A DNA stretch of 64,000 bases from WRAU01 sp964277385 (GTDB taxonomy: Bacteria; Pseudomonadota; Alphaproteobacteria; WRAU01; Hepatincolaceae): assembly GCA_964277385.1 (NCBI GenBank), contig OZ195520.1:1-64000 (forward strand). The letters are read 5' to 3'. The notes below the pieces were generated by a model. It searched no databases. It was given only the letters and a program-made list of their open reading frames with translations, and had not been told where the DNA came from. This document shows positions 36,207 to 45,511 of this stretch, in pieces; within the stretch, counting starts at the first letter, position 1; every line of letters begins with the position of its first letter. The position numbers and the translations under genes are program-made.

Positions 36207-37028
36207 ATGAAAATATTATTTTGTGGTGATGTTGTCGGCAGATCAGGAAGGGATGTTATAAAAAATTATATTCCAAGCCTTAAATCTTCTTTAAACTTAG
36301 ATTTTATTATTATTAATGGAGAAAATTCTGCTCATGGTTTTGGCATAACAGACAAAATCTGTGAAGATATCTTTAGCTTAGGTGTAGATGTTATTACTCT
36401 TGGTAATCATTCCTTTGATAATAAAAATATAATAGGTTATATTGTTAAAACACCAAATTTAATACGTCCTTTAAATTATAAAAACTCCGAAGGAAATGGT
36501 TTTTGTATTTTAGAATGCAGTAATTTAAAAATTATGGTCGTGAATCTATTAGGAACGCTTTTTATGAACTCTAAGATACAATTATCTAATCCTTTTGAAT
36601 GTATAAATAGCTTATTGAAAGAATATAAGTTAAAAGAAAATATTGATGTTATCATTGTAGATTTTCATTCAGAAACAACATCAGAAAAAAATTCAATGGG
36701 ATTATTTCTTGATGGTAGGGTTTCAGGGGTTTTTGGAACTCATACTCATATTCCAACTAATGACATTAGAATATTACCAAAAGGAACAGCTTATCAAACC
36801 GATGTTGGAATGTGTGGAGATTATAATTCTGTAATTGGTATGGATAAAGATGTTGCGATTGGGGCATTTTTTCTAAAAGAAGGACAAAAAAAAGAAAGAT
36901 TATCTCCAGCATCAAATCAAGGAATGTTAAGCGGTGTTATAATGGAAATAGATGATTTAACAGGAAAATGTATCTATATAAAATCAGCAATATATGGTAA
37001 TGTATTCAATAGAGGTAATAAAAAATAG
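36207..37028 (+). CDS. YmdB family metallophosphoesterase
   Basis: This is a two-metal phosphoesterase of the YmdB/TIGR00282 family, related to cyclic-nucleotide phosphodiesterases. From ATG 36207 the product is 273 residues. Metal-site motifs are in order: GDVVGRSGRD, NGENSAHGFG, TLGNHSFDNK, DFHSETTSEK, and GTHTHIPTND with TDVGMCG. The frame is open back to 36150, but the conserved protein begins with MKILFCGDVVG and the shorter start does not overlap the upstream gene. Next is the cytochrome b561 gene 15 bases later. Confidence 0.9.
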   Translation: MKILFCGDVVGRSGRDVIKNYIPSLKSSLNLDFIIINGENSAHGFGITDKICEDIFSLGVDVITLGNHSFDNKNIIGYIVKTPNLIRPLNYKNSEGNGFCILECSNLKIMVVNLLGTLFMNSKIQLSNPFECINSLLKEYKLKENIDVIIVDFHSETTSEKNSMGLFLDGRVSGVFGTHTHIPTNDIRILPKGTAYQTDVGMCGDYNSVIGMDKDVAIGAFFLKEGQKKERLSPASNQGMLSGVIMEIDDLTGKCIYIKSAIYGNVFNRGNKK

Positions 37029-37043
37029 ATAGGTATAATAAAA

Positions 37044-37577
37044 ATGAAAATATTTTATTTAGATAATAATGAAAAATACTCAATTCTTTCAAGACTATTT
37101 CACTGGCTCAGAGTACTGTTGTTGTTTTTAATATATCTAGGGGCGTATACAAAGTTTTTTGATCATAAAATATTAGGAATTACAATATTTATTTTTATTG
37201 CTCTTAATATCTTTTGGAGATTATTTAATAAATCTCCAAAGTCTTTCGCTGGTTCTAATTTAGAAGAAAATATTGAAAAAATTGTTCATAATGCTATGTA
37301 TGTTTTTATATTATCACTTCCAATTTTAGGATATTTATCTTCAATGAATAATATTAATATTTTAGGTTTGAATATCCATTCAATTTATCATTATAATTGG
37401 TTTGTATCTTACTTAGAAAATTCTTTAAGAATTGATATTTTTGTTTTTAGATCATTTATAGGGAATATTCATAAATTTTTAACGATAATGTTACTAACAC
37501 TAATTGGGTTGCACATTTTTGTAATTATTTTTAATAGAATACTCAGAAAAACTGGTGAATTAAAAAGAATGATGTAA
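37044..37577 (+). CDS. Cytochrome b561 family protein
   Basis: A four-helix, two-haem membrane cytochrome that passes electrons from quinol. The 177-residue product has four hydrophobic segments and His residues at the expected haem-ligand places: SRLFHWLR in helix 1, DHKILG in the loop before helix 2, IVHNAMY in helix 3, and NIHKFL/GLHIF around helix 4. Length and layout match the prokaryotic CybB type. Donor and acceptor are unknown. It probably shares a transcript with the YmdB-like gene. Confidence 0.85.
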   Translation: MKIFYLDNNEKYSILSRLFHWLRVLLLFLIYLGAYTKFFDHKILGITIFIFIALNIFWRLFNKSPKSFAGSNLEENIEKIVHNAMYVFILSLPILGYLSSMNNINILGLNIHSIYHYNWFVSYLENSLRIDIFVFRSFIGNIHKFLTIMLLTLIGLHIFVIIFNRILRKTGELKRMM

Positions 37578-37621
37578 TATACTAGTTATATTGTAATACA
37601 TAATTAAATACAGAGGTTTTT

Positions 37622-38374
37622 ATGGCTGGTCATTCTAAGTTTAAAAATATTATGCACAGAAAAGGAGCTCAAGATAAAAAAAGAGCTAAAGTTTTTACTA
37701 AAATTTTAAAAGAAATCACTGTTGCTGTAAAAATGGGCTCTTCTGATATTTCTTCTAATCCAAGATTGAGGAGTGCAATAGCTGAAGCTAAATCTAACAA
37801 TATGCCTAAAGATAATGTAGATAGAGCAATAAAAAAAGCACAAAGTGCAGGAGAAGGAGATAACTACGAAGAAATCAGATACGAAGGTTATGCTCAAGGC
37901 GGAGTTGCTATTATTGTTGAAGCCTTAACCGATAATAGAAATAGAACCGCATCAGAGGTAAGATCGTGGTTTACAAAAACTGGTGGAAATTTAGGTGAAA
38001 ATGGTAGTGTTAATTTTATGTTTGATAGATTTGGATATATTACTTTTTCTAAAGATGTAATAAATTTTGATTCTTTATTTGAGATTGCAATAGAATTAGG
38101 AGCTGAAGATGTTATAGAAGAAGAGGATAGTTTTTTAATATTAACAAAGATTGATGATCTTCATAGTTTAGCTAATGCTTTATCTGAAAAGATAGGAAAA
38201 GATTATACCTCAGCTTTTTTAGCTTGGAAGCCAAAAGTAGAAATAGAAGTGCTAGATGAAAAACAAGCCACATCTATATTAAGGTTAATTTCAGAGTTAG
38301 AAGATTTAGATGACGTTCAAAAAGTATTCTCTAATTTTGATATAGCAGAAGAAATATTAGAGAGAATTACTTAA
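37622..38374 (+). CDS. yebC: YebC/PmpR family translation or transcription factor
   Basis: YebC-family proteins bind nucleic acid, and recent work links them to translation of polyproline stretches; older names call them transcriptional regulators. The 250-residue product opens with the signature MAGHSKFKNIMHRKGAQDKK and includes AIAEAKSNNMPKDNVDRAIKKA, EGYAQGGVAIIVEALTDNR and the NLGENGSVNFMF segment. It begins the yebC-ruvC-ruvA-ruvB run conserved in proteobacteria. Its stop overlaps the start of the repeat protein by one base. Confidence 0.96.
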   Translation: MAGHSKFKNIMHRKGAQDKKRAKVFTKILKEITVAVKMGSSDISSNPRLRSAIAEAKSNNMPKDNVDRAIKKAQSAGEGDNYEEIRYEGYAQGGVAIIVEALTDNRNRTASEVRSWFTKTGGNLGENGSVNFMFDRFGYITFSKDVINFDSLFEIAIELGAEDVIEEEDSFLILTKIDDLHSLANALSEKIGKDYTSAFLAWKPKVEIEVLDEKQATSILRLISELEDLDDVQKVFSNFDIAEEILERIT

Positions 38375-39399
38375 TGGATTTAATACTTATCTTGAAAATT
38401 TTATTTGGTGGTCTTAATTTTATACAAGTTGTTGCTGTATTAGGATTAACGTTAGGCGTTGTAATGCTATTTTTAACCTCATCTATTATGACAAATATTT
38501 ACAGCGGAAGCGGTATTGTAATTATTGTCATTGTGTTGTTATTATCTACCCTTATGGTTAAAGGAACTATTTTTATTTTTCAAGGTCTTCCAATAGAATC
38601 AGAAGATAACAAGGGCTATATAACTAATAAAAACCCAATTTCTGAAAAGATATTGGACAATTTTAATTCAGATAGTGGTAAACCACCAACCTCTGAAAAG
38701 AGGTTTAATAAATTTAATTCAGATAGTGATAAAAAACCAATCTATCAGAAAATATTGGACAAAATTAATTCAAAGAGTGATAAGAAACCAATTTCTGAAA
38801 AGATATTCGACAAAATTAATTCAGATAGTGATAAGAAACCAATTTCTGAAAAGATATTGGACAAATTTGATTCAGATAGTGATAAGAAACCAATTTCTGA
38901 AAAGATATTGGACAAATTTGATTCAGATAGTGATAAGAAACCAATTTCTGAAAAGATATTGGACAAATTTGATTCAGATAGTGATAAGAAACCAATTTCT
39001 GAAAAGATATTGGAAAAATTTGATTCAGATAGTGATAGGAAACCAATTTCTGAAAAAATGGACAAGAGTAAAAAAATAACAGATTTTCCTTTATATGATT
39101 CTTTTGGCGCAATAAAATATTCACAAGCAGAGGCAAAAAAAGAATTAGATAAAATTTATAAAGATTATGGTTTAGAGGCTATTTTTTATTTACAAGATCT
39201 AATTGTTAAATCAAAAAAGTTTGAAGGGAATTCAGATATTATTTATATGAAAATAGATGATTTTGCTTTTTTATGTTCTATAAATTTATGTAATAAATAT
39301 TTTTATGATTTTAATGAAGCTAAGGAAAACCATAATGAATTTTATTTGATAGTGGTTTTACCAGAATTTGTTTTAGCATTAGAAAATTATAAACCATAG
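38374..39399 (+). CDS. Membrane protein with 17-residue tandem repeats
   Basis: An unfamiliar 341-residue protein. Residues 1-75 hold two hydrophobic segments (IQVVAVLGLTLGVVMLFL and GSGIVIIVIVLLLSTLMV). Residues 88-223 are eight full copies plus a partial ninth of a 17-residue unit, consensus PISEKILDKFDSDSDKK, highly charged and probably disordered or helical. Residues 230-341 are a mixed alpha/beta-looking domain with no known motif. The start overlaps the yebC stop (TAATG) and ruvC starts 8 bases later, so it is translated within the yebC-ruvC operon. I know of no conserved gene at this place. It is very likely lineage-specific. Confidence 0.8.
   Translation: MDLILILKILFGGLNFIQVVAVLGLTLGVVMLFLTSSIMTNIYSGSGIVIIVIVLLLSTLMVKGTIFIFQGLPIESEDNKGYITNKNPISEKILDNFNSDSGKPPTSEKRFNKFNSDSDKKPIYQKILDKINSKSDKKPISEKIFDKINSDSDKKPISEKILDKFDSDSDKKPISEKILDKFDSDSDKKPISEKILDKFDSDSDKKPISEKILEKFDSDSDRKPISEKMDKSKKITDFPLYDSFGAIKYSQAEAKKELDKIYKDYGLEAIFYLQDLIVKSKKFEGNSDIIYMKIDDFAFLCSINLCNKYFYDFNEAKENHNEFYLIVVLPEFVLALENYKP
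38635..39063 (+). repeat. 51-bp coding tandem repeat, about 8.4 copies
   Basis: Units start at 38635 and recur every 51 bases to 39042, with a partial unit to about 39063. The units at 38839, 38890 and 38941 encode identical peptides and are nearly identical in DNA, so expansion is recent. The first three units are the most divergent. Because 51 is a multiple of three, other frames are open too; those are artefacts. Confidence 0.95.
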
Positions 39400-39407
39400 G
39401 ATAAACA

Positions 39408-39878
39408 ATGAGAATATTAGGTTTAGATCCAGGCTTAAATTTTACGGGCTGGGGAATAATTGATGTCAAAAATTCTGATATTAAGTTTGTGGACTGTGGA
39501 ATAATTAATCCTTCAAGAAAAGATAGTAACTCAAAAAGGCTACATAAAATATATGAATGCGTAAAAGAAGTAATTTCTAATTTTTCACCTGAAGTTGTTT
39601 CTATAGAAGAAACTTTTGTTAATAAAAATCCTCAAGGGGCTTTGAAGTTAGGATATGCAAGAGGAATAATTTTAATGATTCCTTCAATTTATAACTTAGA
39701 AGTTTTTGAATATGCTCCAACTGTTGTAAAAAAAACAGTATCTGGCAATGGACATGCTTCTAAAGATCAAGTGAAAACCATGATTAAATTTATTATGCCA
39801 AATGTAAAAGAGATAAAAGATGATGCTATAGATGCTATTTCAATAGCTTTATGTCATTCTTATCATAAACATTTATAA
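39408..39878 (+). CDS. ruvC: Holliday junction resolvase RuvC
   Basis: RuvC cuts Holliday junctions after RuvAB branch migration. The 156-residue protein has the catalytic acidic residues in context: Asp7 in GLDPGLNFTGWG, the Glu in VSIEETFVN, and the Asp pair in KDDAIDAISIAL, with the basic HASKDQVK segment before them. Normal length. It starts 8 bases after the repeat protein and precedes ruvA by about 50 bases. Confidence 0.95.
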   Translation: MRILGLDPGLNFTGWGIIDVKNSDIKFVDCGIINPSRKDSNSKRLHKIYECVKEVISNFSPEVVSIEETFVNKNPQGALKLGYARGIILMIPSIYNLEVFEYAPTVVKKTVSGNGHASKDQVKTMIKFIMPNVKEIKDDAIDAISIALCHSYHKHL

Positions 39879-39929
39879 ATCATTTATTAATTTTTTTTTA
39901 TTAAAATAAACATTTAAAGAGGTTATTTA

Positions 39930-40553
39930 ATGATATCAAAATTAACAGGTACAATAGAAGATATAGAAGAAGATAGTATCACAATAAATGTTAATGGTGT
40001 TGGCTATCTTGTACATATTCCTAGTGGAATTGTTTCTGTTGAAAATCCGGAGTGTGTTAAAAGTATATATATTCAAACTATAGTTAAAGAAGATGCTATA
40101 AACTTATATGGATTTACAAATTATACACAAAAGCAACTATTTAATTTGTTAATTAGTGTACAAGGAGTTGGTGCTAAAATTGCTCTTTTAATTATATCTA
40201 GAATAACACCAGAAGATCTACAACAAGCCATATTATGTGAAGATCTTAATATTTTAAAGTCTATCAACGGTATCGGTGCTAAGGTTGCACAAAGATTAAT
40301 TACCGAGCTGAAAGATAAAATTGCCAAAATTTCTTTTTTAAGAGTTCCTAATGCTAATTCTCAAGCAACTATGTCTTCAACATTAAATAATAATTTTTTT
40401 GATGCGATAATAGCATTAGAAGGGTTAGGATATAACAAGTTTGAAATTTCTAAAGGATTAGCAAAAATACAAAAAAGTAAAAATACGGAATTAAGCACAG
40501 AAGAGTTAATAAAAGAATATTTAATGTACATAGCACAAGGTTTAGGTAATTAA
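39930..40553 (+). CDS. ruvA: Holliday junction branch migration protein RuvA
   Basis: RuvA forms the tetramer that holds the four-way junction for the RuvB motor. The 207-residue product has the N-terminal OB-fold (GTIEDIEEDSITINVNGVGY), two helix-hairpin-helix motifs (LLISVQGVGAKIALLII and LKSINGIGAKVAQRLITEL) and the C-terminal RuvB-binding domain (DAIIALEGLGYNKFEI). Its stop overlaps the ruvB start (TAATG), so the two are coupled. Confidence 0.96.
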   Translation: MISKLTGTIEDIEEDSITINVNGVGYLVHIPSGIVSVENPECVKSIYIQTIVKEDAINLYGFTNYTQKQLFNLLISVQGVGAKIALLIISRITPEDLQQAILCEDLNILKSINGIGAKVAQRLITELKDKIAKISFLRVPNANSQATMSSTLNNNFFDAIIALEGLGYNKFEISKGLAKIQKSKNTELSTEELIKEYLMYIAQGLGN

Positions 40554-41581
40554 TGAGTAATAGACTATTTTCTCCTGATTTAGAGAATAATGAGGCTGAT
40601 ATTAACGTTAGACCATCAAAAATTGACGACTTTGTTGGTCAAAAGAATTTAAAAGAAAACTTAAAAGTTTTTATTAATGCCTCAAAACAAAGAGGAGATG
40701 TTTTAGATCATTTACTTTTTTATGGACCTCCAGGATTAGGTAAAACAACTCTTTCGCAAATTATTGCCTCTGAAATGGGGGTTGGAATTAAATATATATC
40801 AGGACCATCAATTTCTAAGCAAGGAGATCTAGCCGCAATAATAACTAACTTAGAAGCAGGTGGAATTTTATTTATAGATGAAATTCATAGGCTTCCAATT
40901 ACAGTTGAAGAAATTTTATATTCAGCAATGGAAGACTATAAAATAGATTTCATAGTAGGAGAAGGTCCTACCGCAAGGTCATTAAGAATAGATCTACCGA
41001 AATTTACACTTGTAGGTGCTACAACAAGATATGGTTTACTATCTTCTCCTTTAAGAGATAGGTTTGGTATTACATTGCAATTACAATTCTATGAAGCAGA
41101 TGAATTGCAATCTATTATTAAGAGATCCGCTGATATTTTAAAACTAAGTATTAATGATGAAGGTGCTGATGAGATAGCAAAAAGATCAAGAGGTACTCCA
41201 AGAATAGCAAATAGACTATTACGTAGAATTAGAGATTTTTTAACTGTATCTAATAAAACAATTATAGATAAAGATCTTGCAAATTTTTCATTGTTAAAGC
41301 TAGGCATTGATGAAAGTGGTTTGGATGATTTAGATCGTAAATATTTAAAATCTATTATAGATTTTTACAATGGTGGGCCTGTTGGTATAGATACAATTGC
41401 TACAATCTTAGGAGAAAGTAGAGACACAATAGAAGATACAGTAGAGCCTTTTTTAATTCAAAATGGTTATATTTCAAGGACAACAAGAGGAAGAGTTATT
41501 GCTCCTAAAAGTTGGTTATATTTTGATATGAAACCAAAGCAAATAAGTAATCCAAAACAATCAGATTTATACGAAAACTGA
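40553..41581 (+). CDS. ruvB: Holliday junction branch migration ATPase RuvB
   Basis: RuvB is the AAA+ ring motor for branch migration. The 342-residue protein has Walker A (YGPPGLGKTTL) from residue 57, Walker B (ILFIDEIHRL), the sensor region VGATTRYGLLSSPLRDRFG with the arginine finger context, and the C-terminal winged helix (LIQNGYISRTTRGRVI). It overlaps ruvA by one base and is followed by ybgC after 13 bases. Confidence 0.97.
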   Translation: MSNRLFSPDLENNEADINVRPSKIDDFVGQKNLKENLKVFINASKQRGDVLDHLLFYGPPGLGKTTLSQIIASEMGVGIKYISGPSISKQGDLAAIITNLEAGGILFIDEIHRLPITVEEILYSAMEDYKIDFIVGEGPTARSLRIDLPKFTLVGATTRYGLLSSPLRDRFGITLQLQFYEADELQSIIKRSADILKLSINDEGADEIAKRSRGTPRIANRLLRRIRDFLTVSNKTIIDKDLANFSLLKLGIDESGLDDLDRKYLKSIIDFYNGGPVGIDTIATILGESRDTIEDTVEPFLIQNGYISRTTRGRVIAPKSWLYFDMKPKQISNPKQSDLYEN

Positions 41582-41594
41582 AAAGAGAAATTAA

Positions 41595-42020
41595 ATGACA
41601 AACAATGTAGACAACTTATGCACATTTAAAATTGATATAACCTATCAAGATACAGATATAGCAGGAGTTGTTTATTTTACTAATTATCTAAATTATGCAG
41701 AAAAAGGAAGATCAAAAATTTTTAAAGGTCTTTTTGGTAAGTCTAAATTTTCAAAAAATCAAAACTGGGCAGTTAGATCCACAAATATAACTTATCTTAA
41801 ACCAACAAAAATAGATGATACTTTGGTAGTAAAAACTAAAATTAAAGAGCTAAGAAAGGCTAGCCTTGTTTTTTCACATGAAATGTTTGTAGATTACAAT
41901 ATTGTAGCAGTTAATGAAATACACCTATTATGTATAGATGAAAAATTAAAACCAACAAGAATAGAGAAAGATATATTTAATAAATTATTTTCAATATATA
42001 ATAGTTATGATATAAATTAA
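41595..42020 (+). CDS. ybgC: Acyl-CoA thioesterase YbgC
   Basis: YbgC is a hot-dog-fold thioesterase encoded at the head of most tol-pal operons. The 141-residue protein has the YQDTDIAGVVYFTNYLNYAEKG motif (residues 17 onward), with the catalytic Asp, and the later AVRSTNITYLKPTKIDDTLVV strand. The tolQ gene follows after about 30 bases. Confidence 0.92.
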   Translation: MTNNVDNLCTFKIDITYQDTDIAGVVYFTNYLNYAEKGRSKIFKGLFGKSKFSKNQNWAVRSTNITYLKPTKIDDTLVVKTKIKELRKASLVFSHEMFVDYNIVAVNEIHLLCIDEKLKPTRIEKDIFNKLFSIYNSYDIN

Positions 42021-42051
42021 TAATTATTAAAAGTATTAAAGAGGGTTAGTG

Positions 42052-42681
42052 ATGGAAGATTTTGGGTTTATTTATGCGTTCATTCATGCTGGTATTACAA
42101 ATAAGATAATTATTGTAATATTATTTCTTTTATCTCTATATTCGTGGGCATTGATTTTTAAAAAATATTTTATTTACAAAATTTTAGTAAGAGAATATGA
42201 AGTGATTAGATACTTATTTGCAAAAAGAAATATATATGAAATTAAGCAATATGCTGAAAATAATTACGGAATTTATACAAATTTTATAGATTTTGTATTA
42301 GAATCTAATAAATCCAGTAACAGAAAAGATACAAGTGAATTAATGTTGCAAAGTGAAATTATACTTCTGCAAAGCACAGCCTCATTAGAAAAAAATCTAA
42401 GTAATTTAGCCTCAATATCTAATGCTTCTCCATTTATAGGTTTGCTAGGAACAGTGTTAGGCGTTATTAACAGCTTTCAAAAAATTGGGATAACGTCTTC
42501 AGCAAGCCTTAGTGTTATTGCCCCTGGAATATCAGAGGCTTTATATGCAACAGCATTAGGTTTGTTTGTTGCTATACCTTCCTCTATAGCATATAATTTT
42601 TTTATTAATAAAATTAATGAATATAATGAAAATCATAATATTTTAATTCAACAGCTTATTTATTTAGCACAAAAAGACTAA
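42052..42681 (+). CDS. tolQ: Tol-Pal system proton channel subunit TolQ
   Basis: TolQ with TolR forms the proton-driven motor that energises the Tol-Pal envelope system during division. The product has three membrane segments: one near residues 15-32 and two in the C-terminal half (ASPFIGLLGTVLGVINSF and ALYATALGLFVAIPSSIAY), which is the MotA/TolQ/ExbB signature. ATG 42052 is preferred over GTG 42049 one codon earlier; agaggg lies upstream. It is of ordinary size, in contrast to the very large relative at 60896. Confidence 0.95.
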   Translation: MEDFGFIYAFIHAGITNKIIIVILFLLSLYSWALIFKKYFIYKILVREYEVIRYLFAKRNIYEIKQYAENNYGIYTNFIDFVLESNKSSNRKDTSELMLQSEIILLQSTASLEKNLSNLASISNASPFIGLLGTVLGVINSFQKIGITSSASLSVIAPGISEALYATALGLFVAIPSSIAYNFFINKINEYNENHNILIQQLIYLAQKD

Positions 42682-42698
42682 CTGATATAGGTGTTATT

Positions 42699-43085
42699 AT
42701 GAGAAAAAAAAATAAGTTAATAACAGAAATAAATGTAACACCATTTGTTGATGTTTTGTTAGTTATATTAATTATATTTATGGTTACAGCGCCAATGATG
42801 GATATGGGATTTGATGTTTCTCTTCCTAAAGCCTCTCCTAATATTGTATCTGATTCGGGTAATAAAAAAATAATTCTATCTATTGATAAAAGTAATAATA
42901 TTTATTTAGATAATAAAAAGATTGAGTTAAAAAATCTTTTATCATCTATGAAGGCTTATAAAAAAGATTCTCAAATTTTTATTAAAGCTGATAAAGATGT
43001 TAAATATCAATATGTTATTTCTTTGATGAGTAATCTAAATAAAGGTGAATTTTCTAATATATCATTGGTGACAGAAGCAGATTAA
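42699..43085 (+). CDS. tolR: Tol-Pal system protein TolR
   Basis: TolR is the ExbD-like partner of TolQ, with one membrane helix and a periplasmic domain. The 128-residue product has the family N-terminus (ITEINVTPFVDVLLVILII) carrying the channel-facing Asp, then a periplasmic part ending near SLVTEAD. It lies 17 bases after tolQ and 2 bases before tolA. Confidence 0.95.
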   Translation: MRKKNKLITEINVTPFVDVLLVILIIFMVTAPMMDMGFDVSLPKASPNIVSDSGNKKIILSIDKSNNIYLDNKKIELKNLLSSMKAYKKDSQIFIKADKDVKYQYVISLMSNLNKGEFSNISLVTEAD

Positions 43086-43087
43086 TA

Positions 43088-44098
43088 ATGTATAGATTTT
43101 TTCTCTATTCTTTAGTTTTACATATTATTATAATAATAACACTTCTTGTTTTTGCTTCTTTTGAGCCTGCTCCTAAAAAAGTGCAGATAAAACTTTTATC
43201 TTTGCCAAAAAATAATGATACAAAAAAAACACCACCATCAAAATCAATTCCTCTAGTATCTCCTGTAGTAGAAAAAAAAATAGAAACAAAAAAAGAATCT
43301 CCTAAAGTTAAAGAAAAAAAATCTCAAGAAGTTAACAAGTTATTGGAAGAAGTTTTGCAACAAAATCTTAAAGAAAAAACAATAGAAAAAGCGATTACCA
43401 AAAAAGAAGTACTTGTACAAAATACAAATAAACCATCAAATATAAAAAAAACACAAACAACACCAAAAAAAGATATTATACCAGCACCAAAATTAGAGGT
43501 TAAAGAAGCACCTAGTATTATCAATAGCGATAACTCTTTTTCTAATCCTTATAGTAATCCAGTATTACCACAAGATAATAAAAAAGTAGAAGATAATCCT
43601 TATGATAATCCTGTTATATATGAAGAAATTCCACAAATAAAAATACCAACTTTACCAGAGAAACAAATACCAACAATACCAATAAGAAAAGAAATAGATG
43701 TTTCTATGGCAAAAGAAGACAATCTTGATGTCGTACTACAAAGTATTTCTAATACAAATAATGATATTATGAGCGAAGAATCTCTTTATTTAACAGAAAA
43801 TGATAAAAAAGCATTAATGAATCAAATGTCTCAATGCTTAGCAACATTAGGATATATAAGAGAAAAAGATGAAAGCGTAATTTTGTTAATAGAAATGCAA
43901 GAAAATGCTAAAATAAAAGATATTAATGTTATTAGAAATAATGAGATTATTCATAAAGGGTCATTAAGTAATTTAGAATCAAGAATAATATACTTATTTA
44001 ATAGCCAAAAATGTTCAAAGTTGATTTTACCAGAAGGTAAATTTAAGTATTGGCAGAAATTTACAATTAAATTAAACTTAAAAGGATTATTTCAATGA
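43088..44098 (+). CDS. tolA: Tol-Pal system protein TolA
   Basis: TolA spans the periplasm to connect the TolQR motor to TolB and Pal. The 336-residue protein has one N-terminal membrane helix (residues 5-22, LYSLVLHIIIIITLLVFA), a long Lys/Pro/Glu-rich middle (to about residue 235) and a small C-terminal domain with a Cys pair (SQCLATLG and NSQKCSKLIL). Sequence conservation is low as usual for TolA, but order and layout are decisive. Its stop overlaps the tolB start. Confidence 0.9.
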   Translation: MYRFFLYSLVLHIIIIITLLVFASFEPAPKKVQIKLLSLPKNNDTKKTPPSKSIPLVSPVVEKKIETKKESPKVKEKKSQEVNKLLEEVLQQNLKEKTIEKAITKKEVLVQNTNKPSNIKKTQTTPKKDIIPAPKLEVKEAPSIINSDNSFSNPYSNPVLPQDNKKVEDNPYDNPVIYEEIPQIKIPTLPEKQIPTIPIRKEIDVSMAKEDNLDVVLQSISNTNNDIMSEESLYLTENDKKALMNQMSQCLATLGYIREKDESVILLIEMQENAKIKDINVIRNNEIIHKGSLSNLESRIIYLFNSQKCSKLILPEGKFKYWQKFTIKLNLKGLFQ

Positions 44099-45435
44099 TG
44101 AATTTTAAAAAATTAGCTCTAGTTATTATTTTTTGTAGTTATTCATTTGTGTCTGATGCTTTTGATATAGAGGTTGATGTGCTAAATGATGATTATCAAC
44201 CAATATCTATTTTAATTTCGGATTTTTATTTGGATAAAAAATCTGAGAAATTATACGATTCAATGAAAAAAATAATCACGAAAGATCTTAAAAATTCTGG
44301 TGTTTATGATGTTAGATTTTCTTATAATCAGATTGTTGTTAATAACATAGATTTAAAAAATGTTTTTTCAGAAACAGATCTTCATCCTTATAATCATTAT
44401 CAATATATAATAATTGGTAAAATTCTATATTTAGAAGAAGAAAAAGTTTATAACATAGAGATATCAATTCTAAATGCTAATGGTAGATCTTTAAAAAGTT
44501 TTGGTTATAAAATAGCTTCTTCTCATAAAAAAACAGAAATGATTCAAATTTCTCATGATATTTCCAATGAGATATATGAAACTTCTTTAGAAGTAAAAGG
44601 ATATTTCACTTCTTCGTTGCTATTTGTTTCAGGTAATAAACTTATAATGAGTGATTACGATGGAGAAAATCAAACTGTTTTAGTAACAAGTAAAGGTACG
44701 ATTTTATCACCATCTTTTTCTAATAAAGGGAGTTTAATAGTATATGTAGATTTTTATGAGGGAAGAAGTGTAGTATATTTATATGATGTTTACTTTAAAA
44801 AGTCTATGAAATTAGCTAACTTTAAAGGTTTAAGTTTATCTCCTATATTTTCTAATGACGATAAAAGGGTGATTTTTTCAATCGCAAACGGAGGTTCAAC
44901 TCATATTTATCAAGGTTTTATTGAAGAAGGTAGATTGTTAAAAGTTACCGAAGGTTATTCGATAAATATGCCAGGTAATTTTTCACAAAATGATAGATAT
45001 ATAGTGTTTAATTCTGATAGAGCTGGTAGTCCTAAAATATATATCTATGATACAGAAAACAACTCTTTAAATAAAATATCGAAATCAACAGGAGCTTACT
45101 ATACTCCGTCTTTTGCTTCTAATTCTAATCTTATATTATTTACGAAAATTGTTAATAGGCAATTTAATATCGGATTACTATCAATGTTGGGTAAAGAGAA
45201 AATTTTAACCTCAGATGTATTGGCCGAAAGTCCATCTTGGTTATCAGATGGTAGACATGTTGTATATCAATATGTTTATGGTAAATCTGGTAAAACAAAT
45301 TTATATTCCTTTTATATAATGGATTTATTATCTGGTTATAAAATGGAAATAAAACCAGCAAAAGATTCTCAAGACCCAAGTATGTCAAATGGAATTTTAC
45401 CTATTAAAAAAATTAGTGCAAAATATTATTTTTAA
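44095..45435 (+). CDS. tolB: Tol-Pal system periplasmic protein TolB
   Basis: TolB is a periplasmic protein with an N-terminal domain and a six-bladed beta-propeller that binds Pal. The 446-residue product has a signal peptide (residues 1-22, ending near SDAFD), an N-terminal domain to about 170 and repeated propeller strands such as ILSPSFSNKGSLIVYV, SPIFSNDDKRVIFS, MPGNFSQNDRYIVFNSDRAG and YTPSFASNSNLILF. Start ATG 44095 overlaps the tolA stop, and a second ATG follows directly. Confidence 0.94.
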   Translation: MMNFKKLALVIIFCSYSFVSDAFDIEVDVLNDDYQPISILISDFYLDKKSEKLYDSMKKIITKDLKNSGVYDVRFSYNQIVVNNIDLKNVFSETDLHPYNHYQYIIIGKILYLEEEKVYNIEISILNANGRSLKSFGYKIASSHKKTEMIQISHDISNEIYETSLEVKGYFTSSLLFVSGNKLIMSDYDGENQTVLVTSKGTILSPSFSNKGSLIVYVDFYEGRSVVYLYDVYFKKSMKLANFKGLSLSPIFSNDDKRVIFSIANGGSTHIYQGFIEEGRLLKVTEGYSINMPGNFSQNDRYIVFNSDRAGSPKIYIYDTENNSLNKISKSTGAYYTPSFASNSNLILFTKIVNRQFNIGLLSMLGKEKILTSDVLAESPSWLSDGRHVVYQYVYGKSGKTNLYSFYIMDLLSGYKMEIKPAKDSQDPSMSNGILPIKKISAKYYF

Positions 45436-45511
45436 TTATATAATATATATGGTATGGGAGAGTGTGTTTTTATAATAAAAAATTAAATAAGGTAAAAATA
45501 AGGAACTTATC

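Noticed and set aside
38635..39063. CRISPR-like array
   Set aside because: The repeats are contiguous coding units with no spacers and no cas genes nearby. The same holds for 62567-62818.
38675..39136. Long frames in other registers over the 17-residue repeat region
   Set aside because: They are open only because the 51-bp unit is a multiple of three; the frame joined to conserved N- and C-terminal parts is the real one.
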